Below, in pieces: positions 53,644-63,479 of a stretch of 64,000 nucleotides of DNA. This DNA is from Chaetoderma sp. LZ-2023a (taxonomy: Eukaryota > Mollusca > Caudofoveata > Chaetodermatida > Chaetodermatidae). The position numbers and the translations under genes were made by a program. The DNA is taken from contig CM067372.1 of the NCBI GenBank assembly GCA_034401795.1, forward strand, positions 38,878,861-38,942,860, given 5' to 3'. Within the stretch, counting starts at the first letter, position 1. Each line of letters starts with the position of its first letter. The notes beneath the pieces are model-generated. The model saw only the letters and a list, made by a program, of their open reading frames with translations, ran no database searches and was not told the origin of the DNA.

Positions 53644-55569
53644 ATGTCCGAATTCTTGTGCTTGCAGGCGAAGGACAAGGTGGTGGAGGAGGAGAAGAAG
53701 AAGCAGAAAAGAGAGGGTGTGAGTAAGAAGGGTAAGAGGAAGGCCTCGTCCGCGGTGGACATGGAGGCCTTCCGGACCGAGATGTTGGGAGAGATGAGGA
53801 GGACAATAAAGGATTTGGTTCCAGAGTTGCTTCGTGGCATGCTTCCTGGACCAAATCCTTTATTGACCTCATCATCTGCTTCGGAGCAGGTAATCCCCAC
53901 CTCTGAATCACCTTTCCTTAGTACGCTTCCGTTGTTCGAAGATTCAGAGGTGGCCCCATTAGAGGGGGCGTTCGACGACCCTGGCAGCAGGCTTAGTGCT
54001 GCGCCGAGGGGCCGTGGACGGTTGTCGCTGGAACCCGCGGGCTGCTTATCAGTCCAGGGGTATCCGCACGCCGCGGGTGCCAGTACCTCCTATGGCACCT
54101 TCCCTGGCCAGTCCGGGTTAGCTCTCTTTGCTGACCCGGAGTCTAATCTGTCTGGCCAGGAGGATGAGGATTACCTGTTGGGGTCGCCGTCTGAGGACGT
54201 GGCCATGGATTATGACGTCTGTGCACCCCTCGCGGGGAATACAGGCGACTTATTCCACGGTTCTACTCACGCAGGGGTAGAATCCACGGTTCAGACTGTG
54301 GCCCTGGGCGCTGAGGGCCAGCGTTACCGCATACCTCGGCTTGCCGAGAGTGTCGCTGGTGCTGGCCGGGGCCGTGGTGGGGCGGTATGTGCCCCGCGCT
54401 CTACCACGGCGCCTGCTCCTGGTCAAGCCAGTGAGATTAGCATGCCGGTGTTGTCAGGCCCGCATGCTCTCCCTGGCTTGCCAGGGGTATCAGCGTATCC
54501 GCCGTCAAGCTCTGTTGCTTGCGCTCAGGAGGAAGACGAAGGCCCCCGTCTTGTAGAGCGCTCGCAGCTAGCCACGGAGGAGGATTGGTCTGACGCTTGC
54601 CAGTGGTTGGTGAGTGTTAGGCCAGATCTGCCCGTGGAGCAGTCGGCTAGCCAGCGTGACCACAGGCCGTGGTTAGCTGGTAAGCCTACTGCTAACGCTA
54701 TGCCTTCTCTGCCGCTGGCAGCGCATGTCGTTGACATGTTCGAGGCGGCGGAGACGTCCATTAAGTCGAGTGGACGTCTCGCGAAGGCCCCGCGCGAGGT
54801 GGCCAGGCGTTGCCGCATCGTGCCCCTGGATTACCAGCGGTACGGTGTGGTACCTAAGCCGAGCGTGGATGACCGCGCGGCTTTGGGTGAGGATGCGCGG
54901 CCAGGCTCCCGTTCTGACACGGGAGTCTTGTGTTCGAACGCGTTGCGTTCAGCAAATACCGCGTTGCGTGATGCGGAGGAGAGTGGGAGGGCTTCGATTG
55001 CCGCTCTGTCCCACGTCTCCCAGCTGTTACAAGGGGTAGTAACAGCATCCGCATCGCGCCAGCCAAGTCCGGTCACAGTCCAGCGAGCCATCCAGGGTGG
55101 TATCAACCTGGCCCTGGACTGTATGACTCGGGCGGTGACCAGGAGTGTCCGGGCAAGGCGCACATTTGCCTTGGACAATCTGTGCCCGTCCCAGGACCTG
55201 TACAATAGGCTACTGCGTACGCCTATGACAGGTCCTGGTCTCTTTGGAGGTGAGGGATGTCGACACCTCCAGGAGACGGTTACTCTGGTAAATAACCAGA
55301 GGGCGCTGCGCGAGCAGTTTGAGGTGCTTCGTCGTGCTAACGTTCGCGCCGCACCCCCTGCGTATCGTCCCCTGCAGGCTCGAGGTGGTGGTGGCCAGGT
55401 CAGAGGCCAACCACCATCGCGGCGTCGGCCTCGGCCGCGTGCGATTCGGCCAGCAGCGACGGGGCCGCAGGCTCCTCAGGCGCAGTCAGCCAGGCAGCCG
55501 CCGGCGCACCGAGGTGCGCGCGGTGCTGGTCGTGGCGCGCGAGGATCTGGGCGTGGTAATCGTTCCTGA
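53644..55569 (+). CDS. DIRS-3 gag-like protein
   Basis: The open frame extends back to 53560, but the conserved start in both copies is MSEFL at 53644. In order it has a Lys/Glu-rich stretch (KVVEEEKKKQKRE, KKGKRKASS), an amphipathic VDMEAFRTEMLGEMRR and DLVPELLRGMLPGP, then a long low-complexity Gly/Ser/Pro region. Next come a conserved block near residues 430-560 (PSLPLAAHVVDMFEAAETSI, SPVTVQRAIQ, LDNLCPSQDLYNRLL, TGPGLFGGEG) and a C-terminal Arg/Gly tail (RGARGAGRGARGSGRG) like an RGG RNA-binding box. It is probably the nucleoprotein that binds element RNA. The 3' end overlaps pol by 251 bases, with pol in the +1 frame. Confidence 0.85.
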   Translation: MSEFLCLQAKDKVVEEEKKKQKREGVSKKGKRKASSAVDMEAFRTEMLGEMRRTIKDLVPELLRGMLPGPNPLLTSSSASEQVIPTSESPFLSTLPLFEDSEVAPLEGAFDDPGSRLSAAPRGRGRLSLEPAGCLSVQGYPHAAGASTSYGTFPGQSGLALFADPESNLSGQEDEDYLLGSPSEDVAMDYDVCAPLAGNTGDLFHGSTHAGVESTVQTVALGAEGQRYRIPRLAESVAGAGRGRGGAVCAPRSTTAPAPGQASEISMPVLSGPHALPGLPGVSAYPPSSSVACAQEEDEGPRLVERSQLATEEDWSDACQWLVSVRPDLPVEQSASQRDHRPWLAGKPTANAMPSLPLAAHVVDMFEAAETSIKSSGRLAKAPREVARRCRIVPLDYQRYGVVPKPSVDDRAALGEDARPGSRSDTGVLCSNALRSANTALRDAEESGRASIAALSHVSQLLQGVVTASASRQPSPVTVQRAIQGGINLALDCMTRAVTRSVRARRTFALDNLCPSQDLYNRLLRTPMTGPGLFGGEGCRHLQETVTLVNNQRALREQFEVLRRANVRAAPPAYRPLQARGGGGQVRGQPPSRRRPRPRAIRPAATGPQAPQAQSARQPPAHRGARGAGRGARGSGRGNRS

Positions 55570-58500
55570 TGGGACGGTTACCGCGGTGAGAACCGCTCCG
55601 GTGTTTCTGGCAAAGGAGACAGTGCCGCTCTTGCACTCCTTATGTCCACCTCTATCCCTAGGTGGACCGGTGGGAGGCCGGCTAGCCGACCACATGCAAG
55701 AGTGGGAACGGTTAACTCAGGACCGTTTAGTCTTGCGATGGCTTTCAGTCGGGTATCATCCCGATTGGATGACAGGCCCGCCATCGCGACTGTCTCTAGT
55801 GCCGATCTGTACTCCAAATCCGAGAGATCCAGAGCAAAGGTTGTGTATCGAGGAGGAAATAAATTCCCTCATACAAAAAGGAGCTATTCAGCCGGCACAA
55901 AGGTGTCCGGGCTTCTATTCAACCCTGTTCTTAGTAACAAAAAACACCGGAGGGTGGAGACCAATTCTCAACCTCAAGCCATTGAACAAGTTCATAGAGA
56001 CGCCCAGTTTCAAGATGGAGACTGTGCGCTCGGTGTTGGCGGGGTTAGAGAGGGGAATGTGGACAGCGTCGATAGATTTGAAGGACGCTTATTTCCACAT
56101 CCCCATACACAGGAGTTTCCGTCGCTTCCTGAGATTTGCATTCCAGGGCAGACAGTGGGAATTCAGGGTGTTACCCTTCGGAATTTCCACGGCTCCTCGG
56201 GTTTTCACCCGTGTGGTTCTTGCGATCACCGCATACCTCCGCAGGAGAAGCATAGTAGTCCACACGTACATAGACGACTGGCTGTTGAAAGCGCACACCC
56301 AGGAAAGTTTATCGGCCAGTCTGGAGATTGTTTTGAAGACTCTCACAGACTTGGGCTGGATGATCAATTTCCCAAAATCAGAGCTGACTCCATCCCAGAA
56401 GTTTGTTTACCTGGGGATGTTCTTCGATCTAGAGACAGGATATGTTTTTCCTACTCAGGAGAGAGTTCAGAAACTCATCTCATTGATTCAGTCAGTGTGC
56501 GACAGTCGTCATGTCCTGGCACGGGTTTACTTGAGAATGCTGGGGTTGATGGTTTCATTGGAACCAGTCATTCCTCAGGCCGCCTTACGCAGGCGGCCGA
56601 TCCAGTTATTGCTCATGACACAATGGACCCAGAGTACAGGTTCGCTGGACTCGAACGTGTCAGTGTTGGCGCCTCTGATTCATCACCTGCAATGGTGGTT
56701 GGACACAGAGAATCTCTTGGTGGGGGTTATGCTAACCCCTCCCCACCCTCAGGTGACTGTGTATACAGATGCATCGATGGAGGGCTGGGGAGCTTGCCTG
56801 GAAGAATCCACGATATCAGGGCTTTGGAATCTGGAACAGTCAAAGGAACATATAAATCTACTGGAGCTAAGAGCAGTAGTCCTGGGCCTGGAACATTTCT
56901 TACAGAAAGTTCAGGGCAAGATTGTTCTTATTCGTTCAGACAACTCAACAGTTGTGACTTACATAAACCGCCAGGGCGGAACGAAGTCGCCCAGTCTCTG
57001 TATGATGACATGGAGACTGCTTTGTTGGTGCCTGGATCAGCAGATTACCTTGAAAGCAGTTCATATTCCGGGAAGGTTAAATCTGCTAGCAGACTCATTG
57101 AGCCGAAGGATGAGTGTTTTACCCACGGAATGGCAACTAAATCAATGTGTGGCGGATCGTCTGTTCGACCATTGGGGGAAACCCAACATCGATTTGTTCG
57201 CAACGAAGAAGAATGCAAAGATGACGACGTACGTCTCTCCGATTCCGGATCCAAGCGCTTTCGCAACAGATGCGTTAGCTATCAGCTGGGGGAGAATGTA
57301 TGCATACGCATTCCCTCCAGCAATCCTGATTCCAAAAATTCTTCAGAAAATCAGACAGGAGGAATGCCAAGTGCTTCTGATCGCCCCGGATTGGCCAAGC
57401 CGATCATGGTATACGGATCTGCTGGACCTTCTGGTCTGCAATCCGGTTCCTCTGCCTCTGATGGACGACATTATCTTCCAGGGCAAGGCCCTTCACAACA
57501 ATCCGTCAATGTTCAGATTGACTGCGTGGATGTTGTCAAGGAATCTAGAATTAAGGAGGGCTTTTCTGAGCAAGCAGCCATGTTTATGGCCAAAGCCAGG
57601 AGGGGGGTCAACCTCCAGAGCATATAATTATAAAATCAACAGATTTGCAGAATGGTGCTCAAAAAGATGTATTGATCCAATGGATTCATCTATTCAGGTA
57701 GTAGCTGATTTCCTCTGTCACCTGTATGATGCCTATAGCCTCAAGCCTAACTCTATTGCTGGTTATAAGTCAGCTTTAATGTCTGTTATTCCTTGCTTGG
57801 CTAAGAGGGGAAGTGATGAAGTAAATACATTAAATGTATTAATTAAAGGCATGGGCAATCTAAGACCAAGGAATCCCCCTGTGATTCCGTCTTGGAGTTT
57901 ATCGCTAGTGCTTCAAGTACTAGGTGATAAGCCTTTTGAACCACTTAGTTCCATTTCTATGAAATTATTAACACTGAAGACTGTGTTTTTAATTGCTGCG
58001 GCCTCGGCTAGGCGTAGAAGTGAAATTCATGCCTTATCAGCCGAGGATGACCGTTTTGTGGTTTCAGGGGAAGGCCTTAAGCTGCTACCTAGGATTAATT
58101 TCTTGGCTAAGAATCAGTCGTTGAAATAACCAGGTCAACCTATTGTTTTGCCTGCTTTAACTAGATATGATCCTAATTCTAAAGCATGGTGTCCCGTCCG
58201 GGCGCTTCTCCGGTACAAACAACGTACATCGGAGTGGCGCACCGACCAGTCGGCGTTATGGTTGTCATATATTGAACCCCATGGCAGGGCTTCTAAGGAC
58301 ACCATTTCCAGGTGGATTGTAGAATCATATATTGAACCCCATGGCAGGGCTTCTAAGGACACCATTTCCAGGTGGATTGTAGAATGCATTCAGTTTTGTC
58401 ATAAATCCGCCACCGGGAAGCAGGTTGACGTGGCCAAGGCTCACAGTGTCCGCGGCGTAGTGACATCCACCGCCCTATTTAATGGGGTCCCTGTGGATGA

Positions 58501-58603
58501 TATTATGTCGGTGGCTCAGTGGCACTGTGAGTCAAGTTTTACAGACCATTATCTCCGTGACACCTCTAATCCTCTCGCCTTGTCGATTTGGAAAAATAAC
58601 TAG
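55319..58603 (+). pseudogene. DIRS-3 pol: RT, RNase H, DAM-like, tyrosine recombinase (one stop)
   Basis: A 936-residue frame from 55319 ends at TAA 58127-58129; the same frame then continues to 58603. RT (about residues 130-400) has SIDLKDAYFHIP (Asp253, Asp256), LPFGISTAPRVF (285-296) and YIDDW (317-321). RNase H (about 480-600) has YTDAS (Asp484), LLELRAVVLGL, RSDNSTVV and LLADSLSR. A DAM-methyltransferase-like segment (about 610-720) has DLFATKKNA, DALAISW, YAFPPAILIPK (Phe665) and LLIAPDWPSRSW. The tyrosine recombinase (about 750 onward) has SARRRSEIHALSAE (Arg898-900), then HSVRG and FTDHYLRD after the stop. DIRS-1 has TAT where DIRS-3 has TAA. A 60-bp in-frame duplication follows at 58265-58384. 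Confidence 0.93.
58265..58384 (+). repeat. 60-bp exact tandem duplication inside the recombinase
   Basis: The 60 bases starting TCATATATTGAACCCCATGG occur twice in a row without a mismatch; DIRS-1 has one copy. It adds 20 residues between the first catalytic arginine and the HSVRG box. Confidence 0.93.
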
Positions 58604-59132
58604 GCTTATATTTTTGATGAGGTTTCCTCATTGCTTATATATTGCACAATTAATTTATGGAAACAACCACTTTTTTGGGACTGCATCGTTCTTCACCAAT
58701 GGGAAGATGATGTCAGCAGCCATTTTCAACAAGGTCAGTCTTGTGCATGGGTTGTCCATTGTTGATTGTCTTGTCACGTTACCCGTTATTAATATGATGA
58801 TGGTTTTGTGTATTTATGTGGTTCATTGTTGAGAGTATACGAAAATGGAGCTTTTTCGTCTCTGTCCTGTAGTATATGGCACTTGTACGTAGAGAGCGTA
58901 TAGGACATTGAGGTCATTCGACTCTTCCTCCCAGGAAGGAGGGGGGGGGGGGAGCGCATATGACATTCGGTCATCTCTCATACATCGGTGGTGTTATCCG
59001 ATGGTTCGTCAAATCCTGACTGTTTTTTCATACAGTTTCGGAAGTTTAAGTGCCTTAAACGCAGAAAAGCGTATAGGGATGAGCTGGTCTTTTGACCTCA
59101 CCTCCCTCCCGCCGAATTCACTGTCGAATTCT
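58604..59132 (+). other. DIRS-3 3' region
   Basis: Non-coding stretch between the recombinase and the internal complementary region, parallel to 6718-7237 in DIRS-1. It contains CTTCCTCCCAGGAAGGAGG, a small hairpin, followed by a G11 run near 58941-58951. The ORFs here are not conserved between the two copies. Confidence 0.6.
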
Positions 59133-59237
59133 GGCAATATCAAAAGTATTAGGGAGGTAAGTATACTCTTGATGTGAAATAAACGAAATCAAGGATTTCT
59201 TTTTTCACGAGAGAGTTGATACTTACCTCCCTAGATA
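59133..59237 (+). repeat. DIRS-3 internal complementary region
   Basis: Up to GATGTGAAA it is complementary to the left end beginning at 52412. From TAAACGAAATCAAGG it is complementary to the right end finishing at 59517. The junction is at about 59179/59180. Confidence 0.93.
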
Positions 59238-59303
59238 CGGACCCGGCCTCTCCACCCCACAGAGGCTCGGTCTTCAGGCTCTTAATAGTTGCATGTGTAT
59301 CAG

Positions 59304-59517
59304 CCAATAAATTAGTCGGAGGAAGTGCTAGTCTGCGCATGCGCGGTGGTGGGGCTGGCATCCGCCAGACTACACTCTGACTCCCTGCCCAGTAGGGGCA
59401 CCTAACTGTTTTAATCTGAGTGTTTATTGAGTGAAAGCCGATATTTAGCAATATCAAAAGTATTAGGGAGGTAAGTATCAACTCTCTCGTGAAAAAAGAA
59501 ATCCTTGATTTCGTTTA
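59304..59517 (-). repeat. DIRS-3 right inverted terminal repeat
   Basis: Inverse of 52430-52605 with almost no mismatches, followed by the right-specific tail CAACTCTCTCGTGAAAAAAG, AAATCCTTGATTTCGTTTA. Confidence 0.93.
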
Positions 59518-59769
59518 TTCCCATGGTCAAATGCAACCCAAAACTCATATTCCTGAAACATATTTTCCGTCTGTATGGCTAGGACAACAGGGCTGTATCT
59601 GTAGCATCTATGTATGATTACTGTATTCTGCATCTGTAGTAGTAGAAACATCCTACAGCTGCAATCTGTGCTTCTTCGCTTTTGTCCACAGTGTCTTGTC
59701 CTCAGCCAAAATCCTTAAGCTTCCACAGCTCCATTCTTGACTTGAGTGTACCGAGTCCTGCTTTCTTGA
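59518..59769. other. No gene recognised
   Basis: Flank of DIRS-3; no motif seen. Confidence 0.5.
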
Positions 59770-60461
59770 GGTCACCTCATAGCACGCTTAGCAGATTTAT
59801 GCAATGATGTCCTCTCGTGACTCTGTATTTGCTGTCTCCGAGTAGGGCGAATTCCAAGGCTCTGTGCTGGTATGTCTTCTGGCATCCTTAGCCCATGGCC
59901 AAACATGGACCATCTTTGCTGGCCGACTTTTACAGACAGCAGCGACGGATTACACATCTTATATAGTGCATCGTTGGAAATTATGATGTCTGGCCATCGG
60001 TGTCCAGTGATGGTGTGTAGGTGTGGCAGGCATCGCATTTGTCTAGAGCTGCCTTTGGAGCTGCCCAGCTGTTACAGTTATACATCATCAAGGATATGCA
60101 GGTTGCATTGTATAAACGTAGTCTTTTTATCAAGGGCATCTTTGATCTACGAATCCATAACTTCCTGAAGGACTGGAAAGCTATGTTCCCCATGATGCAG
60201 CAATGTCAGCGGTACTGGAAAGCAGTGAGCACAGGATTTTACGTTTCCTCAATGGTTCACCGCCACGGAGTGGATCATCATTTTCTTTAGTTTCATGCTT
60301 TGTAGATAGGTAAATGTGGGTAAACTGAGATTCTCAATTTTTAGTTTGCTTGCAGCTATTAGGAGAAGTTCGTCAAGGGGTTTCTTTTCCTCGTCTATAA
60401 AGTCCACATCGTCAGCATATTCCATCTCTATATCTATGGATATCTTCCATATCTGTAGCAT
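59770..60461 (-). pseudogene. Non-LTR retrotransposon RT fragment (YADD box onward)
   Basis: On the minus strand 60461 downward reads SIDIEMEYADDVDFIDEEKK, PLDELL, with Y-A-D-D as the catalytic box. Then in shifted frames come SKMPLIKRLRLYNATCISLM, MYNCNSWAAPKAALDKCDA and, at 60038 downward, LHTITGHRWPDIIISNDALY and QQRWSMFGHGLRMPEDIPAQ. This order matches the palm, thumb and C-terminal region of a non-LTR retrotransposon RT (L-x-x-L-L-Y-x-x-x-x-W type and the R-W-x-x-F-G-H-x-x-R-M block). It is broken by stops. It differs from the fragments at 1-1002 and 47290-47830. Confidence 0.75.
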
Positions 60462-60479
60462 AGATATTAATTATTCTTC

Positions 60480-62500
60480 GATGCCCTGGAAGGCATGAAA
60501 TAAAATTCTATCATCTGCTTCATCTTGCCTACATGTCGTAATTTGTGAGACGACATTCTCTGGCCTAACCAGAATAATTTTGTCACAAGTTGTGATGACT
60601 ATCTTTCCTTCTAGTAGCTTGAATGTTTCCAACTTATTTGCAAGGAAAGTGAAGAGTCCTGCAGTGTTTTCATCAATTCGGTGGAGTTTTCCAGTTTTGA
60701 GGTCTTGTAATCAAAGCAATGCATATGCGTCACATTGGCCACACCAGTCTCGATCAATTGACTGAGCTTCCATGCTTGTATACGTCTGATACAACATCCA
60801 TTCTTGCCACTGTATGTAGCTGTATAGAAATGTGCAAGAGGAAAACGTGTTCTACGAACTCCCCAAAAATGTTTACGACCATGTTTGATCGCTTGGTGTC
60901 TAGAGTATGCATAATATCTGCGCCATCAATGATCTTCACGTTAAAGCATGGTTATCGACTGGTTGACTTTCTAATGTTTCCAGATGTTCCATCAGATTTG
61001 ACTTGCTGCCAAGGTGCATTAAATTGTTCTTGGCAAGTGATAGGGCCATGGATTGTTCTCATACTGAAAAAATGAATTGATGTTTCCATTTCTAGACTGA
61101 CTGGAAATGTACAGTCTAGAGAATAACTGCACATCTCCCTTCATGGTGGCAATCTTCTTACTAGTTCTGGGAAGAACTCTTATTCTTGTGCGATTTAACC
61201 AAAGCCAAATTGGATCATATACCAATTTTATTGATCCAGATAGTTGTTTGTGATGAATGCTTGGTGCTGTGTGTTGCTTAGTTCTTCAACTGTTCGTATG
61301 GCATTCATCACGTCGGACATAATGACTTGAAATCCAGCTTCACTAAGACAAAGTTTTCGTAACCATCAAACAATGTTGTCTCAAGGATTTCAGTAAAAGC
61401 AATCAGTGTCTTTGTATTTGAGTTGTATAAATTCTTGTATATAATTCCTGTAAAATATTCTACTTGTCACCTGATGAAGCACATTTGTGTGCGAAAGCTC
61501 GTCAAAATAAATTAAGTTAGTGTTAAAAGGTACTACCTTTGAATCCTGTTTTCCTTGTATATACAGACTAACACGGCTACATAACCTTTCTAAGACAAAG
61601 CTGTCATCTAGAAATGGGTTTTCCATTTCCCCGATTGTATCAACAACGCACTTTGTGCTTAATGCAAATTATTTTTGTGTAGTCAGTCTGCTCATGGTGA
61701 TGGAGAGCATCTGTATTCATGTGTGCTTTGCTTCATACTCGCTGTGTATCTTTCAAGAATCCGCTTTCTGTGTCTGTCACCAACTTCGTTTTCTGAGGTT
61801 CTAGTAATTCCACCATCACCTTTCAGAATACGATTTTGCTGCGCATGGATCTGATCATAGGCCAAGGCTGAGAACTTGAGGCATATTAGTAGCAAAATTT
61901 ATTTTCAGAAATTTGCCATAGACATCTGGGCCTCGGCTCTGAAGTTGTAGCAGGTCAGTCATGCGAATGCTGAGTCATTGTGAGTAGTGGATGACCATGG
62001 CAAGCATCCAAGGTATTACATATAGAATGTGAAGTTGGCCTCTCGTTGGGATATCAGGTATTGAAGAAACATTGGCTCTAGTTTCAAGACTGAGCTCCAG
62101 TACTTAAACTGTGCATGGTTCGCCAACATCAGTCTTCGTACCTTGGTGTGTCTGTTGATGTGGAATTACTATTGTAGGCATCATATGCATGTTTCTGCGA
62201 TATATGGAATGCAGCGGATGTCATCTGGTGTGTACATTGACCTCTTGATGTATGTGAGCCCTTTTGAATGACGTCGGCTCTATATTTAGTCATGACATTT
62301 GCTGATGCCATCGTAGCCACTCATCCACTGTTGCTTGGCAGTGAGTTGCGCTCTCTCAATTTGAAGTCCCCCCATCATCTCCACATACGTACCTTCAACA
62401 TACTGAAGAACTCAGTACCATTGGATCCTCTTTGCAATGGCTTCGGATCATCAAGTAAGGCAATGAATATGTCAAGAATACAATCAATGTGTCTATAACG
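60480..62500 (-). pseudogene. Decayed gene of an uncharacterised multicopy family
   Basis: Minus-strand pieces in several frames appear to belong together. From high to low coordinates: DQIHAQQNRILKGDGGITRT (about 61850-61780), KIATMKGDVQLFSRLYISSQ and NGNINSFFQYENNPWP (61140-61030), MKIIDGADIMHTLDTKR and VARMDVVSDVYKHG (60939-60760), then IDENTAGLFTFLANKLETF and CRQDEADDRILFHAFQ (60690-60495). From memory, blocks such as KGDGG, SRDGNL-FF-HEN, RVDVV-D-Y and HEEADTR recur in long uncharacterised proteins repeated in many invertebrate genomes. I cannot name a function. Stops and shifts show it is dead. A LINE fragment adjoins its 3' side and a Penelope-like fragment appears to interrupt it at about 61450-61600. 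Confidence 0.4.
61450..61600 (+). ncRNA. Penelope-like element end with hammerhead-like core, degenerate
   Basis: CTGATGA (61471-61477) is followed by a 5-bp stem GCACA/TGTGC with loop TTTG and then GAAA (61493-61496), the conserved core of a hammerhead ribozyme. Penelope-like retroelements are known to carry hammerhead motifs in their terminal repeats. The third stem, expected right after GAAA, is poor (GCTCGTC), so self-cleavage is doubtful. Downstream ATAAATTAAGTTAGTGTTAA and ATACAGACTAACACGGCTAC resemble a widespread Penelope-type 3' sequence. Confidence 0.5.
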
Positions 62501-62507
62501 ACTAATT

Positions 62508-62608
62508 CAAATTATTCAACAGAACCTGTATAATTTTCTGGAAATTGAGATTCGGAGAGTGCAGGGAGCGTAGCTAGGGGGTGTGGCATAGCTAAAACTG
62601 GAACGGTT
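62508..62608 (+). repeat. HP-B right-arm fragment
   Basis: TTCAAATTATTCAACAGAAC, TTTTCTGGAAATTGAGATTC and GTGTGGCATAGCTAAAACTG with GAACGG are the right arm of HP-B without its hairpin. Confidence 0.72.
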
Positions 62609-62799
62609 GATTGCCTGAGAAAGTAAAATCCTGCCCTTCATGCCATTCCTCAGGAGGCCTGATCTGCCTTTATGCCCTGAATATAGTCAAATGCTGCCTT
62701 AATGCCCCTAAAATTATGATTCCCATTAAGGCGTCATTTCCTTGGCATTTTTACTGACATCTTCACCTAGGTGCTGTAAGCAAATGTACATAAAGTATT

Positions 62800-62983
62800 T
62801 TAACCCTTTAACCCTCGATTTTTGTTCATTTTCTCCTAGAAAATGTCCATTCGAAGACCAGTAGACTATTTTTTCAACTTTACCACGAAAGATGGTGATA
62901 AATTTTCAAATATAGTCTTCTCTTGGTCTGCAAGTGAACATTTATCAAGATCGCTGCAGAAGCAATTTAAGGGTTATATTTAA
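62800..62983. mobile_element. HP-A palindromic MITE, diverged
   Basis: TTAACCCTTTAACCCTCGAT at the left; ATGTCCATTCGAAGACCAG and CTTGGTCTGCAAGTGAACATT as arms; the GACTGGCTCG core is lost. Confidence 0.72.
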
Positions 62984-63479
62984 ATGTATGCCTTGTTCCG
63001 CAGTTCATCCACTCACGAAGAGATATTATAAACATGCAATCTAGCCAACATTCATTCAGTCGTAGATAGATCTTATAATTATACATTCTGCTCGAGATTC
63101 ATTCACTTATAGGTAGAGGTTATATTTATGTCGCATACCCATAGTTTATTAACTGTTGGGCAGTGTTTCTCAGAGCACCCACACCCTGAAACCTGTAGGT
63201 CCCAAACTGAAATATGTGGGTGGCAAACTGAAAAAGCTTGGTTCTCATACAGTTTTTGTGATCCATGCTAAAATTAGAAGGTACATGTACCACAGATTCA
63301 TAACTATGAATTAGGGGCTTCTCATTGCTAGGTTCGTTGGGTATTTTTGTGCAAAAACCTATGAAATTAATTAATATTTAATAATCATACAAGTTTTTGG
63401 AGTCCCAGGACCCACTGTCACTACTTTTGGGAGTCCCAACTTGCATGTTAAAACTTGGTTTTTTTCAACAGTAACGTGT
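62984..63479. other. No gene recognised
   Basis: AT-rich; ATTCATTCA words near 63050-63115 and GAGTCCCAGGACCCAC/GGGAGTCCCAAC near 63400-63440 look like weak repeats. Confidence 0.4.

Larger units (their letters stand above)
52412..59517 (+). mobile_element. DIRS-3: nearly intact DIRS-type tyrosine-recombinase retrotransposon
   Basis: The 7.1-kb element is bounded by TTTCACATCAAGAG on the left and TTTCGTTTA on the right, both predicted from its internal complementary region. Order: left inverted terminal repeat, putative gag exon 1, intron, Cys finger, gag ORF (669 residues), overlapping pol ORF (936 residues plus continuation), 3' region with a G11 run, internal complementary region, right inverted terminal repeat. 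DIRS elements copy via RNA and are thought to insert a circular DNA using a tyrosine recombinase, so no target-site duplication is expected and none is seen. Only one stop codon and one in-frame duplication were found in pol. Confidence 0.95.

Noticed and set aside
55642..57627. 661-residue ORF overlapping pol in another frame
   Set aside because: It is a shadow frame of the RT/RNase H region; it lacks any domain and is broken in DIRS-1.
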